Origin: Bdellovibrio sp. ArHS
Lineage (GTDB): Bacteria; Bdellovibrionota; Bdellovibrionia; Bdellovibrionales; Bdellovibrionaceae
DNA length: 64,000 nucleotides
Reading direction: 5' to 3'
Assembly (NCBI RefSeq): GCF_000786105.1
Contig: NZ_JTEV01000003.1
Span: 62,001 to 126,000, forward strand
This document shows positions 8,585-17,392 of this stretch, piece after piece. The notes beneath the pieces were generated by a model that had not been told where the DNA came from, ran no database searches, and saw nothing but the letters and a program-made list of their open reading frames with translations. Numbering within the stretch: the stretch's first letter is position 1; the number at the start of each line of letters is the position of its first letter. Position numbers and translations under genes: made by a program.

Positions 8585-8791
8585 TCAGTTTAAAACATGG
8601 GTTTTGTTGCGAGTTTTCACTTCGCAATGCGGGCAGAAGGCTTCTTCCTTGATTTCATCCGTGGCACGATCGGCGATGTGTTTTAGTTCCAGAACGGTAC
8701 CGCAAAGTATGCAATTGTTTTGGGAAATTATAAACTCACGATGTTTCGGAGTGTCTGTTTTTTCAAAATAATTGATCTTGCTGTATTCCAT
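8585..8791 (-). CDS. Small zinc-ribbon protein
   Basis: 68 residues. I use the ATG at 8791, which has AAGGACGAG upstream at good spacing, not the upstream ATG that adds 22 unlikely residues. Two CxxC knuckles, CILC and CPHC, are 23 residues apart and should bind one zinc. Nothing else is diagnostic. Small proteins of this kind bind nucleic acid or act as adaptors, but the function here is unknown. Confidence 0.7.
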   Translation of the reverse strand: MEYSKINYFEKTDTPKHREFIISQNNCILCGTVLELKHIADRATDEIKEEAFCPHCEVKTRNKTHVLN

Positions 8792-8972
8792 GTTGTCTCG
8801 TCCTTCGAGTTCTTCGCTTACGTACGGGCAAAGGCTCCATCCTGGAGCAAATCTCAATCACTGCAAAAGCTGTTCACAGGCCAACGTCCGGACTTCGGCT
8901 GAAATGCTGCGCTAAGACCCGTTTCTTTCTGCATTCATTCTTGAAGAGCGAATGGCGGAAGGAGATACAAAG

Positions 8973-9881
8973 ATGAAACATAAAATTTTTAAAGTGCTGT
9001 TGGTCGTGCTGCTTGTTCCTCTATGGGGTTGCGTTGAGGTCAAGGATAAAGAGCCAGGGGCTGCTCCTGAAATCCAGGAAGCCGTGGCTGTCCCCGAATA
9101 CGAAGATCTGACGATTGCCGAAGACCTTTATCTTTATCAAGGCCAATTCCTGAGTGCCGACGAATTGCAGAATCAGGGAAGAGCGGAGGAGCTTTCGCGC
9201 CAGAGTGAAGCGTACTCGTTTCGCTTTAGAAAGCTGACTTTCACTTCAAGTGGACGATTATTTACGATGGGCCACAAGTTGACTTTGCAGTTGGATGAGT
9301 TGGTTTCTGACAATGGACAAGTGGCGACTTTTCCTGAACAAGCAGTGGCTCCGCAAGGGCACAATGGACGTCATGGAGGACATATCTATATCGCTGCAAA
9401 AAATGCCAGCGGTTTTATGACTATCACTCTTCGTGGAGAAAAAGGAGGCCTTGGACTTGCCGGTCCTGATCCCGATACCGCTTTGAAAGGAACCAGGGGT
9501 GTGGATGCGGATAAAATCAAATGCTTATCGCTTCGCAAAGAAGAGTTTTGTTACTCGGGACCCGGGAATCCCGGCTTGAAGGGCTATCCAGGAGGGCAAG
9601 GCGGGAGTGGGGGAAATACGGGAACACTGTCCCTTGAAGTGAAGGCTAACGATGTATTCCAACCGCAAATTTATAGAATCGTCGGCCCGGGAGGTGATGG
9701 CGGTCCAGGCGGACTTGGTGGAGAAGGCGGCGATGGCGGGCATTCGTATCGCAAAAATCCACGAGAAGGGGCGGGGCATCAAGGTCCTCGGGGGCCGCAG
9801 GGCGATCGGGGCCCACAAGGATTGGACGGAGTTCAGGAAGCGTTTTGCTCCATTGACGCCAAAGGCAGCCACTGTTTTTAA
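8973..9881 (+). CDS. Lipoprotein with a glycine-rich, collagen-like C-terminal half
   Basis: 302 residues. The start at 8973 is chosen because AAGGAGA precedes it by 7 bases and it gives a lipoprotein signal peptide ending in the lipobox LWGC. The middle (about 60-140) is a beta-rich stretch. From about residue 120 the chain turns into Gly-rich blocks such as GPGNPGLKGYPGGQGG, GPGGDGGPGGLGGEGG and GPRGPQGDRGPQG. Only parts follow a strict Gly-X-Y pattern, so a true collagen triple helix is uncertain. It is likely anchored in the outer membrane and exposed. It converges on the kinase gene with a single base between stop codons. Confidence 0.8.
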   Translation: MKHKIFKVLLVVLLVPLWGCVEVKDKEPGAAPEIQEAVAVPEYEDLTIAEDLYLYQGQFLSADELQNQGRAEELSRQSEAYSFRFRKLTFTSSGRLFTMGHKLTLQLDELVSDNGQVATFPEQAVAPQGHNGRHGGHIYIAAKNASGFMTITLRGEKGGLGLAGPDPDTALKGTRGVDADKIKCLSLRKEEFCYSGPGNPGLKGYPGGQGGSGGNTGTLSLEVKANDVFQPQIYRIVGPGGDGGPGGLGGEGGDGGHSYRKNPREGAGHQGPRGPQGDRGPQGLDGVQEAFCSIDAKGSHCF

Positions 9882-9882
9882 A

Positions 9883-11880
9883 CTAAATTTCTTCGATGAA
9901 TGAATGACTTAAAATCGTCTGAACTAATGCTTCCACATGCACGGGCTTGGTCAAATAGTCCGTGCAGCCTGCCTCCAGACATCTTTCCCGATCATCTTTC
10001 ATAGCGTGAGCCGTGAGTGCGATGATCGGTTTTTTATATCCTGCCTGGCGCAATTTTTTAGTGGCCGTATAGCCATCCATAATCGGCATCTGGATGTCCA
10101 TCAGAATAATATCGTAGTTTTCGTTCAAAGCCTTATGAAGTCCTTCTTCGCCATTGGTGGCCAAGGTGAGTTTCGCGCCACGCTTACTGAGCATTCTTTG
10201 AATCAATAGACGGTTGTCTTCAACATCGTCCACTAACAAAATGGAAGTTTCCGACAGTTGTTTATTGTTGATAAAGTCTTTTTTTGGAAGCTGGAAGCCT
10301 TTCTGGGACGGAGCCGAGGGCTCTAAGGCAATGCGGATAATAAAGGTACTGCCTTTGCCGACCTGGCTTTCTTCCAAGTTGACGGTGCCTCCCATCATCT
10401 CGGCCAGGCGACGGGACAAAACAAGTCCCAAACCCGTGCCTTCGTATTTTCTTGAAATAGAGTTATCAACTTGGCTGAAGGGTTGGAATAATAAAGAGCG
10501 TTTTTCACCCGAGATTCCCACACCGGTATCTTTAATTGTAAAAACCAAACTATTTCCTGAGACTTCATAGGTCATGCGAACGTAGCCCTGATCCGTGAAC
10601 TTGATCGCATTCCCCAAAATGTTCGTCAGGACCTGACGAAGACGAAGGGGATCCGTCGTAACTGTGTCGGGCACGATTCCGCGACGGTTGAATTCAATAT
10701 GTAAAGGCTTGCCATGGGCCCTAGCCACCATCAGAACGTGAATGTCATCCAGAAGGTGTGAAAGAGAGAAAGAACTTCTTTCAATTTCAAGATGCCCGGC
10801 TTCCACCTTCGAAAGATCTAAAATATCGTTGATGATACGAGTCAGATTTTCTCCGGTTCGTTGAATGACATCGAGATATTGGTGTCTTTCGGTTTCGGAA
10901 AGATTCGTGTCTTTAAGTAACTCAGAAAACCCGATGATAGCGGCTAAGGGAGTTCTGATTTCATGACTCATATTCGCCAGAAAAAGACTTTTCAACTGAC
11001 TGGCCTGCTCGGCCTGGCGTCTTTCGCCGATACTGCTGCGTAAATCGAATGCCATCTTATTAAGAGATTCGGCAAGCTGTCCCAGTTCGTCCCTGGAACG
11101 GACAGGAACCTCCACATTAAACTGACCTTCCCCGATCTTTTTGGCGGCCGAGTTGATTTCTTTCAGGCCTTTTGAAAGGTTGCGGCTGAAGGTAATAGTC
11201 AGTGCCAAGCCCGTTCCTTCAACAATCAGGACGGCAAGGATCAGGGTGATCAATAAAACCTCTTCCAGCCAGCGTGAACCTTCACCTAATGTATAGGAAA
11301 AGTTGCCTTCAAGGACAGTCAATCGATCGTTCAGTTCATCTATCGTATTCAGTGTCTGAATGACCTGCTGTGGGGGAGCGTTCTTTTGAATAAGCTCGTG
11401 AAGGTTTTCGCCATAGGCGATCAACTCGTTTGTCAGATCATCGCCTTCCCGCCAGATGCGAACTGCTTCCTTGACGTAATGAAAGCTGCGGAAGTTCATC
11501 AAGTTGATGACTCCTGGAATATCATCGGTATGAATTTTACCTTGAGAAAAGCCGTCGAAGGCCCCTTGCAAATCGGGAGGCTCTTGTTCCAAAGCGCGAC
11601 GGGCTTTGCTGTCACCCAGAGGAATCTGCAAATTCTCTCGGAACGCTAGATAGAATTTGGCGTCGCGGGTCCGGGCATATTTATGCAGGCTGATGACCGC
11701 GTCCTTCTGCGCTTTTGACCAAAGGCTTTCGCCTGTCACAAAGCTGCGCACAGAAGAAAGGGTGTTCATCGCAAAATATAAAGAGAAAAGTTCTAAAGCG
11801 ATCAACAAAGCCATGACGCCGATGACAGCGTAAAGTTTGTTCGATACCGACATGTATTGCCAAAAGCGTCTCAGTCCCAT
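9883..11880 (-). CDS. Membrane hybrid sensor histidine kinase
   Basis: 665 residues. A transmembrane helix at about 15-37 and another at about 207-230 flank a helical periplasmic sensor of roughly 165 residues. A HAMP linker follows (about 231-285), then the HisKA domain with His306 in NMSHEIRTP, a HATPase_c domain with the DTGVGI and GTGLGL boxes, and a C-terminal receiver with Asp595 in LMDIQMP. The domain order is the standard one for a hybrid kinase, whose signal must leave through a phosphotransfer protein. No partner is encoded next to it. The signal sensed cannot be told from the sequence. Confidence 0.93.
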   Translation of the reverse strand: MGLRRFWQYMSVSNKLYAVIGVMALLIALELFSLYFAMNTLSSVRSFVTGESLWSKAQKDAVISLHKYARTRDAKFYLAFRENLQIPLGDSKARRALEQEPPDLQGAFDGFSQGKIHTDDIPGVINLMNFRSFHYVKEAVRIWREGDDLTNELIAYGENLHELIQKNAPPQQVIQTLNTIDELNDRLTVLEGNFSYTLGEGSRWLEEVLLITLILAVLIVEGTGLALTITFSRNLSKGLKEINSAAKKIGEGQFNVEVPVRSRDELGQLAESLNKMAFDLRSSIGERRQAEQASQLKSLFLANMSHEIRTPLAAIIGFSELLKDTNLSETERHQYLDVIQRTGENLTRIINDILDLSKVEAGHLEIERSSFSLSHLLDDIHVLMVARAHGKPLHIEFNRRGIVPDTVTTDPLRLRQVLTNILGNAIKFTDQGYVRMTYEVSGNSLVFTIKDTGVGISGEKRSLLFQPFSQVDNSISRKYEGTGLGLVLSRRLAEMMGGTVNLEESQVGKGSTFIIRIALEPSAPSQKGFQLPKKDFINNKQLSETSILLVDDVEDNRLLIQRMLSKRGAKLTLATNGEEGLHKALNENYDIILMDIQMPIMDGYTATKKLRQAGYKKPIIALTAHAMKDDRERCLEAGCTDYLTKPVHVEALVQTILSHSFIEEI

Positions 11881-11946
11881 GGCGTACTTATCGGAATTTT
11901 CTTGGCGGAGTAAACAAAAAAAGACTTTTTTAGCGGCAAGACGTTA

Positions 11947-11981
11947 GGTCAAAAGACCCTCAAAGTGAAGGTCTTTTGGTC
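11947..11981. terminator. Hairpin after ddl
   Basis: GGTCAAAAGACC and GGTCTTTTGGTC form a 12-pair stem with two G-T pairs and an 11-base loop. It lies just beyond the ddl stop (minus strand). No T run follows on either strand, so efficiency is uncertain. Confidence 0.5.
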
Positions 11982-11998
11982 AGAAAAATTGCAGCGAC

Positions 11999-13090
11999 TT
12001 AATCTAGATAAGATGTTTTCAGTTTTTGTTCGGATTCGTGTTTTTCAAGACCGAAATGAATCAGTTTTGTAATCAAATCTTTGTAAGAAACGCCTGTGGC
12101 TTCCCACATTTTCGGATACATCGAAATTTTCGTAAAACCCGGAATCGTGTTGATTTCATTCACAAACAATTCCCCATTGGATTTCAAGAAGAAATCAACG
12201 CGAGTCAGACCATCGCAACCCATCGCTTGATAGGTCTTCTTCGCAAGTGTCTGTAATTGACTTAAGGTGTTACTGGAAATCTCAGCAGGAATTTTTAAAA
12301 GAGCGCCATTGTCATCAATGTACTTGGCTTCATAAGAATAAAATTCGTGCTGCGGAATAATTTCGCCAGGTAAAGAAGCCTCCGGCGCATGATTGTGGCC
12401 CATCACGGAGCATTCAATCTCGCGGCCTTGAATGAACTCTTCAGCCAGCACTTTGGTATCGAACTGAAAGGCATCTTTTAATTTTGTATCAAAGTCGGCG
12501 GCGGATTTGATTTTATGAACGCCGACGGAAGAACCCGCATTCGCAGGTTTGATAAAGAAAGGACTTCCAAGTCGGGTGACAATTTCGTTGTAATCGTTCT
12601 TTTGGTAGGGAGTCAGCAACATATATCGCGCATTCGGAATTTGCGCGGCCACGAACAAGCGCTTCATCACTTCTTTGTCCATGCCCGCCGCAGATGACCA
12701 GACGCCGCAGCCGACAAAGGGAACTTGTACCATTTTAAAAAGACCTTGAATTGTACCGTCTTCGCCCATGGTTCCATGCATAATTGGGAAGGCCACATCA
12801 ATGGCAGTTTTCGAATGGTCTTTTAAAGAATAAAGGACGGGTTTTCCCTGGAAAGAAATCAAGGCAACAGGTTCCGCGTCAACGGGAAGAGCTGAATCGA
12901 CAATTTTTGTTGTCTGGGCAAATAACGACATGTTGGGAAAACGATACCAACTGCCTTCTTTGCTTAAGCCTACCAGAATCGGAGTGAACTTATCTTTATC
13001 AAGAGCATCCGCCACGTTCTTCGCTGAACGAAGAGAGACTTCGTGCTCCGCTGATTTTCCGCCAAAAATAAGTGCGACTGTTTTCTTCAT
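11999..13090 (-). CDS. ddl: D-alanine--D-alanine ligase
   Basis: 363 residues from the ATG at 13090, which has GGAT upstream. The open frame continues far beyond, but that part overlaps elbB and is not coding. The start sequence [19 protein letters not shown] carries the family's N-terminal signature GGxSxEHEVS. The ATP-grasp core is complete: [13 protein letters not shown], the [13 protein letters not shown] segment, and the metal site near [12 protein letters not shown]. The length fits the DdlA type. It makes the D-Ala-D-Ala dipeptide for peptidoglycan precursors in the cytoplasm. elbB lies 19 bases upstream on the same strand and the two probably share a transcript. Confidence 0.95.
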   Translation of the reverse strand: MKKTVALIFGGKSAEHEVSLRSAKNVADALDKDKFTPILVGLSKEGSWYRFPNMSLFAQTTKIVDSALPVDAEPVALISFQGKPVLYSLKDHSKTAIDVAFPIMHGTMGEDGTIQGLFKMVQVPFVGCGVWSSAAGMDKEVMKRLFVAAQIPNARYMLLTPYQKNDYNEIVTRLGSPFFIKPANAGSSVGVHKIKSAADFDTKLKDAFQFDTKVLAEEFIQGREIECSVMGHNHAPEASLPGEIIPQHEFYSYEAKYIDDNGALLKIPAEISSNTLSQLQTLAKKTYQAMGCDGLTRVDFFLKSNGELFVNEINTIPGFTKISMYPKMWEATGVSYKDLITKLIHFGLEKHESEQKLKTSYLD

Positions 13091-13109
13091 ATTAGCATCC
13101 AATTCTGTT

Positions 13110-13763
13110 TTAAGCCCACTCGACGAGTTCATGCGCAAGCCCAAAGATGCCTTTAAAGACTTCATTCGGTTTTGCTTGATCGTACATGTAGGCCGGGGTT
13201 GTGACGATTTTTCCTTCGCGATCTGTGATGTAATCATCAACAGGACATTCTTCGTGAAGAGCTCCGGTCTTTTGAATTTCCGCAGCTGTTTCTTGATCAT
13301 CGCCGATCGTGATGGTGATCTTTTTATCGCCCAAGACGCGCGCCAATAACACCGGGGCAATGCAGATAGCACCAATAGGTTTGCTGGCAGCGTGAAATTC
13401 TGTGATCACACGTTTGACGTCAGGATTGACCTCGCACTTGGCGCCTTTTTCGGCCCAGTTGCACAGATTCTTGGCGGCACCATATCCTCCGGGAAAGGCT
13501 AGCGCGTCGAAGTCTTTGGATTGAAGTTTATCCAGGCTTTGCACATTTCCTCTGGCAATACGGGCGGCTTCGTTAAGAAGTCGACGTGTTTCGCCGGAAG
13601 GTTTTCCTGCCAGATGATCCGTCGCCGGGATTTCGATATCGGGAGCAAAACAAAAGACTTCAGCGCCAGCTTGGTTTAAAGCGATAAGTAAACTGACAGC
13701 TTCAGTGATTTCGCTGCCATCGAGATATCCGCATCCGGAAAGAACTACGGCGATCTTTTTCAT
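13110..13763 (-). CDS. elbB: Isoprenoid biosynthesis glyoxalase-like protein ElbB
   Basis: 217 residues, the same length as the E. coli protein. I use the ATG at 13763 because it follows AGGAGG; the longer frame adds residues that match nothing. DJ-1/PfpI-superfamily features are present: an N-terminal [16 protein letters not shown], the nucleophile-elbow region [12 protein letters not shown] with a Cys, and [16 protein letters not shown]. coli ElbB has weak glyoxalase activity and its physiological role is unclear. It is upstream of ddl in a probable two-gene unit. Its ribosome site is buried in a hairpin described separately. Confidence 0.93.
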   Translation of the reverse strand: MKKIAVVLSGCGYLDGSEITEAVSLLIALNQAGAEVFCFAPDIEIPATDHLAGKPSGETRRLLNEAARIARGNVQSLDKLQSKDFDALAFPGGYGAAKNLCNWAEKGAKCEVNPDVKRVITEFHAASKPIGAICIAPVLLARVLGDKKITITIGDDQETAAEIQKTGALHEECPVDDYITDREGKIVTTPAYMYDQAKPNEVFKGIFGLAHELVEWA

Positions 13764-13770
13764 ATAAAAA

Positions 13771-13788
13771 ACCTCCTGTAAAGGAGGC
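13771..13788 (-). promoter_or_regulatory. Leader hairpin that pairs the elbB ribosome site
   Basis: Read on the minus strand: GCCTCC, loop TTTACA, GGAGGT, then TTTTTT and the elbB ATG. The 3' arm is the ribosome site and the whole structure also resembles a small intrinsic terminator. It could control translation or transcription of elbB-ddl. Confidence 0.55.
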
Positions 13789-13791
13789 TTT

Positions 13792-13820
13792 AGAGTACTG
13801 TCATTTGGAACTCTTGGCAA
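13792..13820 (-). promoter_or_regulatory. Candidate sigma-70 promoter of elbB-ddl
   Basis: On the minus strand TTGCCA (13820-13815), 17 bases, TACTCT (13797-13792). The -35 differs from consensus at one base; the -10 is weak. A transcript from here would begin at the start of the leader hairpin. Confidence 0.45.
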
Positions 13821-13849
13821 TGAATCGAGGTTGATTAGGACTGTGTGCC

Positions 13850-14719
13850 TTAAGGCGTTCCTCTTTTAAAGTTTTTTAATTTTGTACAAGTTGTCACCAA
13901 AACTTTTTGGCTTTGAAGTGGGAAAAGCTGGCGATAGCAGTACTCTTGCATTCGTGAAAAGAAGGGCATGTCGGGACTTAACGTGACCCAGTAATTGACC
14001 TTTTGTTTTTCGACGCTTTCGCCGCGCTTCAATGCGATTGTCCAATTGAAACTGACTTTTTTAGATTTGATAGCGCAGTTTGCAAAACCGCCACAGTTGG
14101 GTTGTGCCTTGATCAAATCAGGGACGGGACGCATCTCTTCTTCCAGTTTCAAATTCGAGCAGGTGATTTCGCAGCTATCGACCTTTAATTCTTCTTTGCA
14201 GTATTTGTCCAAAGCGGCGGATTTTTCACAGGCATACGCCAAGCCATACAGGCGTTCAAACCCCAAAACCATTTGGTTGTCGTCAGCCATCGTTTTTAAT
14301 GACGGTTGGTAGCTCATTACTCTTTGCGCATTCGCCAGCGAGGCATCGGATTTCGCCACGCTACGATGATCTTCGCGCGTGGATTCCGCACCTTCTTGAT
14401 CACCTTTATAAGCTTTGCTTTGGTAAGCGTAGGTATACAGCCACTCATCCGCTTTTTCTTCTTTATTGGTGATGGTGATAGCTTCTTGCAGAACATAAAA
14501 TGGTTGCGGATTGGTCTCTAAAGTCTGCTCGGTCTCTTGAAAAAGAAAGTCATTCTTTTCCATCGTCAAGGGATCGGCCTGGCCCCAGGCGGTCGCCAAA
14601 GAGTCCTGAACCTCTGCTAGACTGGCCGGAGCTTCAGTTTCTTCGATCGGTTCTTTAATACAGGAGACGACACTGCTCAGAAGCAGCAGTGTCAGGAGTG
14701 CGTTTTTCCAAGAAATCAT
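13850..14719 (-). CDS. Lipoprotein of unknown function
   Basis: 289 residues. The start at 14719 overlaps the stop of the preceding acetyltransferase gene as ATGA, giving translational coupling. The N-terminus MISWKNALLTLLLLSSVVSC is a lipoprotein signal with the lipobox VVSC. The mature part is acidic and helical to about residue 130 and then carries several Cys (CEKSAALDKYC, CEITC, CGGFANC), perhaps disulfides in the periplasm. I recognise no family. Confidence 0.75.
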   Translation of the reverse strand: MISWKNALLTLLLLSSVVSCIKEPIEETEAPASLAEVQDSLATAWGQADPLTMEKNDFLFQETEQTLETNPQPFYVLQEAITITNKEEKADEWLYTYAYQSKAYKGDQEGAESTREDHRSVAKSDASLANAQRVMSYQPSLKTMADDNQMVLGFERLYGLAYACEKSAALDKYCKEELKVDSCEITCSNLKLEEEMRPVPDLIKAQPNCGGFANCAIKSKKVSFNWTIALKRGESVEKQKVNYWVTLSPDMPFFSRMQEYCYRQLFPLQSQKVLVTTCTKLKNFKRGTP

Positions 14720-15807
14720 ATTGAATCCCAACCCCAAATCCATAGGTTTAGTGGTAGTACCTTTTGAAACTTTTCGACGGTTTCATTTTTGAAAATACCT
14801 AGAGCACCATAGTCCACCGGGCCGAAAAGAAGACGAACCATGTCTGTTTCATTTTTAATAGTATAAAGATCCTGACCAATGCCGAAGACAAAATGTTCGG
14901 GATGTTTTTCCAAAACGATGTCCGCGACACCTTCGGCGCGAAAGGCGCGTTTTATTTTGGCGGACAATTGATCGAAATTCACAAGTTTGATCATGCCCAA
15001 AAATCCTTGATTCATCGTCACAGGTTTTTGTTGCAGTTGCTGAATCAAGTTTGTCGCATGACGAGGGCAGATGATTGTATAAGGCTGGTTTTTTTGCGCC
15101 CGGATAAAGCTGAACAAAGCCATGAGTTTCGAGACAGAGCCGCCCCATTCGTGGATATAACCACCAAGATCGACACCTTTGCCTTCAATCGCATAGGCGG
15201 CCAGTTGGCCGTTACTTTCCCACGCTGTGTAAACTTTTGTTTGCGGGATAGACAGGAACTTTCGAGTTTCTTCGATCGTGCGCACGGAGTTCACAGAGTG
15301 TGAAGAGTAGAGTCGATAAATCGCATCCGGAGAGACTTTCGAATCGGTGGAAAAACGCAGGTTGTTCGGAGCCACATCGAAGCTGTCTTCAATAACGAAG
15401 CTGATTTCGCTTCCGGCAAGTTCGAACCCCATGCGGCGGTAAAAATCAAAGAGATCTGTCCAAAGGATCGCAATATCACAGGATTGTTCGGTGGCAGATT
15501 TTAAGCAGTCTGAAATAACCTGGGTGCTATAGCCCTGCCCCCGGTGATTGTCGTCGGTGACCACAGAACCAATGGCACCCACTTTAAAGATCACATGCGG
15601 CGACTTAATAATAAGAGGTTTCAATACCGCATGCGAAAGAACCTGATCCTCGTCAGCAATTATGCGCATATTGTGCAAGTTGTTAGGGGCAAAAGCCGTG
15701 GGATATTCCGCAGCAATCGACCAGGAGGCTTCATTACGCAGCTTTTTGTTTAAAAAATCCAAAACACGAGGCAATTCGTTTTCTGACGGCGAACGAGGTC
15801 CTTCCAT
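14716..15807 (-). CDS. GNAT family N-acetyltransferase
   Basis: 363 residues from the ATG at 15807, preceded by AAAGGAGA. The acetyl-CoA motif of the GNAT fold is clear in the first half: GSVVTDDNHRGQGYSTQVI, with RGQGYS as the R/Q-x-x-G-x pyrophosphate loop, followed by LWTDLFDFYRRMGFE. The second half (about 190-363) resembles a second, poorer GNAT-like or sterol-carrier-type domain, as in Eis-like proteins, but I cannot confirm it. The substrate is unknown. It is coupled to the following lipoprotein gene. Confidence 0.8.
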   Translation of the reverse strand: MEGPRSPSENELPRVLDFLNKKLRNEASWSIAAEYPTAFAPNNLHNMRIIADEDQVLSHAVLKPLIIKSPHVIFKVGAIGSVVTDDNHRGQGYSTQVISDCLKSATEQSCDIAILWTDLFDFYRRMGFELAGSEISFVIEDSFDVAPNNLRFSTDSKVSPDAIYRLYSSHSVNSVRTIEETRKFLSIPQTKVYTAWESNGQLAAYAIEGKGVDLGGYIHEWGGSVSKLMALFSFIRAQKNQPYTIICPRHATNLIQQLQQKPVTMNQGFLGMIKLVNFDQLSAKIKRAFRAEGVADIVLEKHPEHFVFGIGQDLYTIKNETDMVRLLFGPVDYGALGIFKNETVEKFQKVLPLNLWIWGWDSI

Positions 15808-15911
15808 GAACTCTCCTTTAATTTCTCCTCTAGAATATCTGTAAATAGGCCCAGACCCCAGCATTCAACAAAGGACGTCGTGAAAAATGCGACCCAAGTC
15901 GGGAAGGGGGT

Positions 15912-15939
15912 TTGACATCAAGGTCAAAAGTTTTATATT
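15912..15939 (+). promoter_or_regulatory. Sigma-70 promoter for the ferredoxin-nth-thi unit
   Basis: TTGACA (15912-15917), 16 bases, TATATT (15934-15939), about 25 bases before the ferredoxin start. The -35 is perfect. An imperfect inverted repeat TTGAC-N6-GTCAA overlaps the -35 and could be an operator. Confidence 0.7.
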
Positions 15940-15963
15940 AAGGTCGCATATTTAGGAGACCTC

Positions 15964-16200
15964 ATGGCCGATAAGAGTCAGCAATGGAAAGATAATAAAC
16001 CCGGCAAAATGTTCGTAGATCAGTCCTGCATTGCCTGCGATGCGTGCGTCCTGACGGCTCCTAAGAATTTCTCTATGCACGAAGAAGATGGTCATGCTTT
16101 TGTGAGCAAACAACCTGAAACTCCCGAAGAGGAAGCTCTTTGCAAAGAGGCGATGGAAGGTTGTCCCGTAGAAGCTATCGGTAACGACGGTGACCAGTAA
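15964..16200 (+). CDS. Single-cluster [4Fe-4S] ferredoxin
   Basis: 78 residues. The cluster ligands are CIACDAC near residue 22-28 and the distal Cys-Pro in GCPVEAI; one CxxCxxC...CP set means a single 4Fe-4S (or 3Fe-4S) cluster. It is a small soluble electron carrier. The endonuclease III gene begins inside its last codons, so expression is coupled; endonuclease III also contains a [4Fe-4S] cluster, but any functional link is only a guess. Confidence 0.88.
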   Translation: MADKSQQWKDNKPGKMFVDQSCIACDACVLTAPKNFSMHEEDGHAFVSKQPETPEEEALCKEAMEGCPVEAIGNDGDQ

Positions 16201-16894
16201 AAAGACTGCCAAAAAGCCGGCGAAAACCTCCAAGATGCCGGCTGCCAAGAAGAAAGCTTCTGCAAAGAAAGCGGCTCCTCTTTTAGACACTTTAAAGCTT
16301 TTTAAAAGGTATTATCCAGACGCCCACTGTGCTCTTAATTTCACCAACCCTTTTGAGCTTTTAGTGGCGACGGTTCTTTCGGCCCAGTGTACCGATGAAC
16401 GCGTAAACATGGTCACACCGGCCCTCTTTAAAAAGTATCCGACACCGCAAAAAATGGCCAAGGCCCCTTTGGAAGACCTTGAGCAACTTATTCGATCTAC
16501 TGGCTTTTTTAAAAACAAAGCTAGTAATTTGAAGCAAGCGGCAATCCGGTTGGTTGAGAAACATAACTCTGAAATTCCGCAAAATCTTGAGGCTTTGGTC
16601 GAGCTTCCCGGCGTGGGTCGTAAAACTGCCAATGTTGTGCTCGGGAATGCTTTTGGGATAGCCAGTGGTATCGTCGTGGATACGCATGTGACGCGGTTGT
16701 CTTATCGTTTGGGTTGGACTCAGACTGACAACGCCGTGTTGATTGAAAAAGAATTGGTGAAACATGTTCCCGAGGAAGATTGGGTGATGTTCTCTCACTA
16801 CATGATCTCGCATGGTCGAGCTATCTGTAAGGCGAGAAAACCCGATTGCAGTCATTGCTTTCTTGAGGAGACTTGCCCTAAGAAGGGTGTCTAG
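16190..16894 (+). CDS. nth: Endonuclease III (DNA glycosylase/AP lyase)
   Basis: 234 residues from a GTG that overlaps the ferredoxin end. The first 35 residues are a Lys/Ala-rich tail; an ATG at 16235 inside it is an alternative start. The core is classical: the helix-hairpin-helix ELPGVGRKTANVVLG with the catalytic Lys, the catalytic Asp in IVVDTHVTRL, and the C-terminal iron-sulfur loop C-x6-C-x2-C-x5-C (CKARKPDCSHCFLEETC). It removes oxidised pyrimidines in base-excision repair. The basic tail could help DNA binding. Confidence 0.95.
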   Translation: MTSKKTAKKPAKTSKMPAAKKKASAKKAAPLLDTLKLFKRYYPDAHCALNFTNPFELLVATVLSAQCTDERVNMVTPALFKKYPTPQKMAKAPLEDLEQLIRSTGFFKNKASNLKQAAIRLVEKHNSEIPQNLEALVELPGVGRKTANVVLGNAFGIASGIVVDTHVTRLSYRLGWTQTDNAVLIEKELVKHVPEEDWVMFSHYMISHGRAICKARKPDCSHCFLEETCPKKGV

Positions 16895-16908
16895 TTCACA
16901 ATGTCTTC

Positions 16909-17391
16909 ATGTTGGTTGCATTTTTTGAGAGCGTTAAATACGTAGGCCATCTTTTACCGATTTCTTTCTTAAGAATTTTCTTGGGTTATTACTATTTGGA
17001 GCAAGCCATGACCAAGTATCGCGGCGATTTTTTAACTCGCCCGCGCATCGCTGATCAAATGGCAGAATGGCTTCCGGCAAGTCATGCTCCGAATTGGTTT
17101 AAAATTTTCGCCAGCAGCCAAATGATTCCCAACTGGCAGACGGTCGCCTTCATCATCTTAGGGCTGGAGTTCGCGGTGGCGATCTCCTACATCATTGGCT
17201 ACGTGGTGCGCCCGGTGGCTTTTTTGGGTGTGCTACTTTGTGTGACGATGCTGTTCATTTCAGGGCCTGCCTCTGAAGATCTTTATAAAACCTTTCTGGC
17301 TATCCACTTGATTTTAGCTTGGGTCGGCGCGGGTCGTTGTCTGGGCTTTGACTATTACTTCTTCAAACGTCGCCGCGGATTATGGTGGTAG
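16909..17391 (+). CDS. DoxX/DoxD-like membrane protein
   Basis: 160 residues with four hydrophobic segments, at about 12-32, 75-95, 98-118 and 124-142. The motif RIFLGYYYLEQAMTKYRGDF resembles the DoxX-family start (R-x-x-x-G-x-x-x-x-x-x-x-x-K). Relatives are subunits of quinone oxidoreductases or membrane proteins of unknown role. It lies 15 bases after nth and 1 base before the thiamine-binding gene, so it is probably co-transcribed with them. Confidence 0.65.
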   Translation: MLVAFFESVKYVGHLLPISFLRIFLGYYYLEQAMTKYRGDFLTRPRIADQMAEWLPASHAPNWFKIFASSQMIPNWQTVAFIILGLEFAVAISYIIGYVVRPVAFLGVLLCVTMLFISGPASEDLYKTFLAIHLILAWVGAGRCLGFDYYFFKRRRGLWW

Positions 17392-17392
17392 T

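Noticed and set aside
13091-13375. N-terminal extension of the D-Ala ligase
   Set aside because: It overlaps elbB in another frame, has no ligase homology, and a normal start with the family's own N-terminus lies at 13090.
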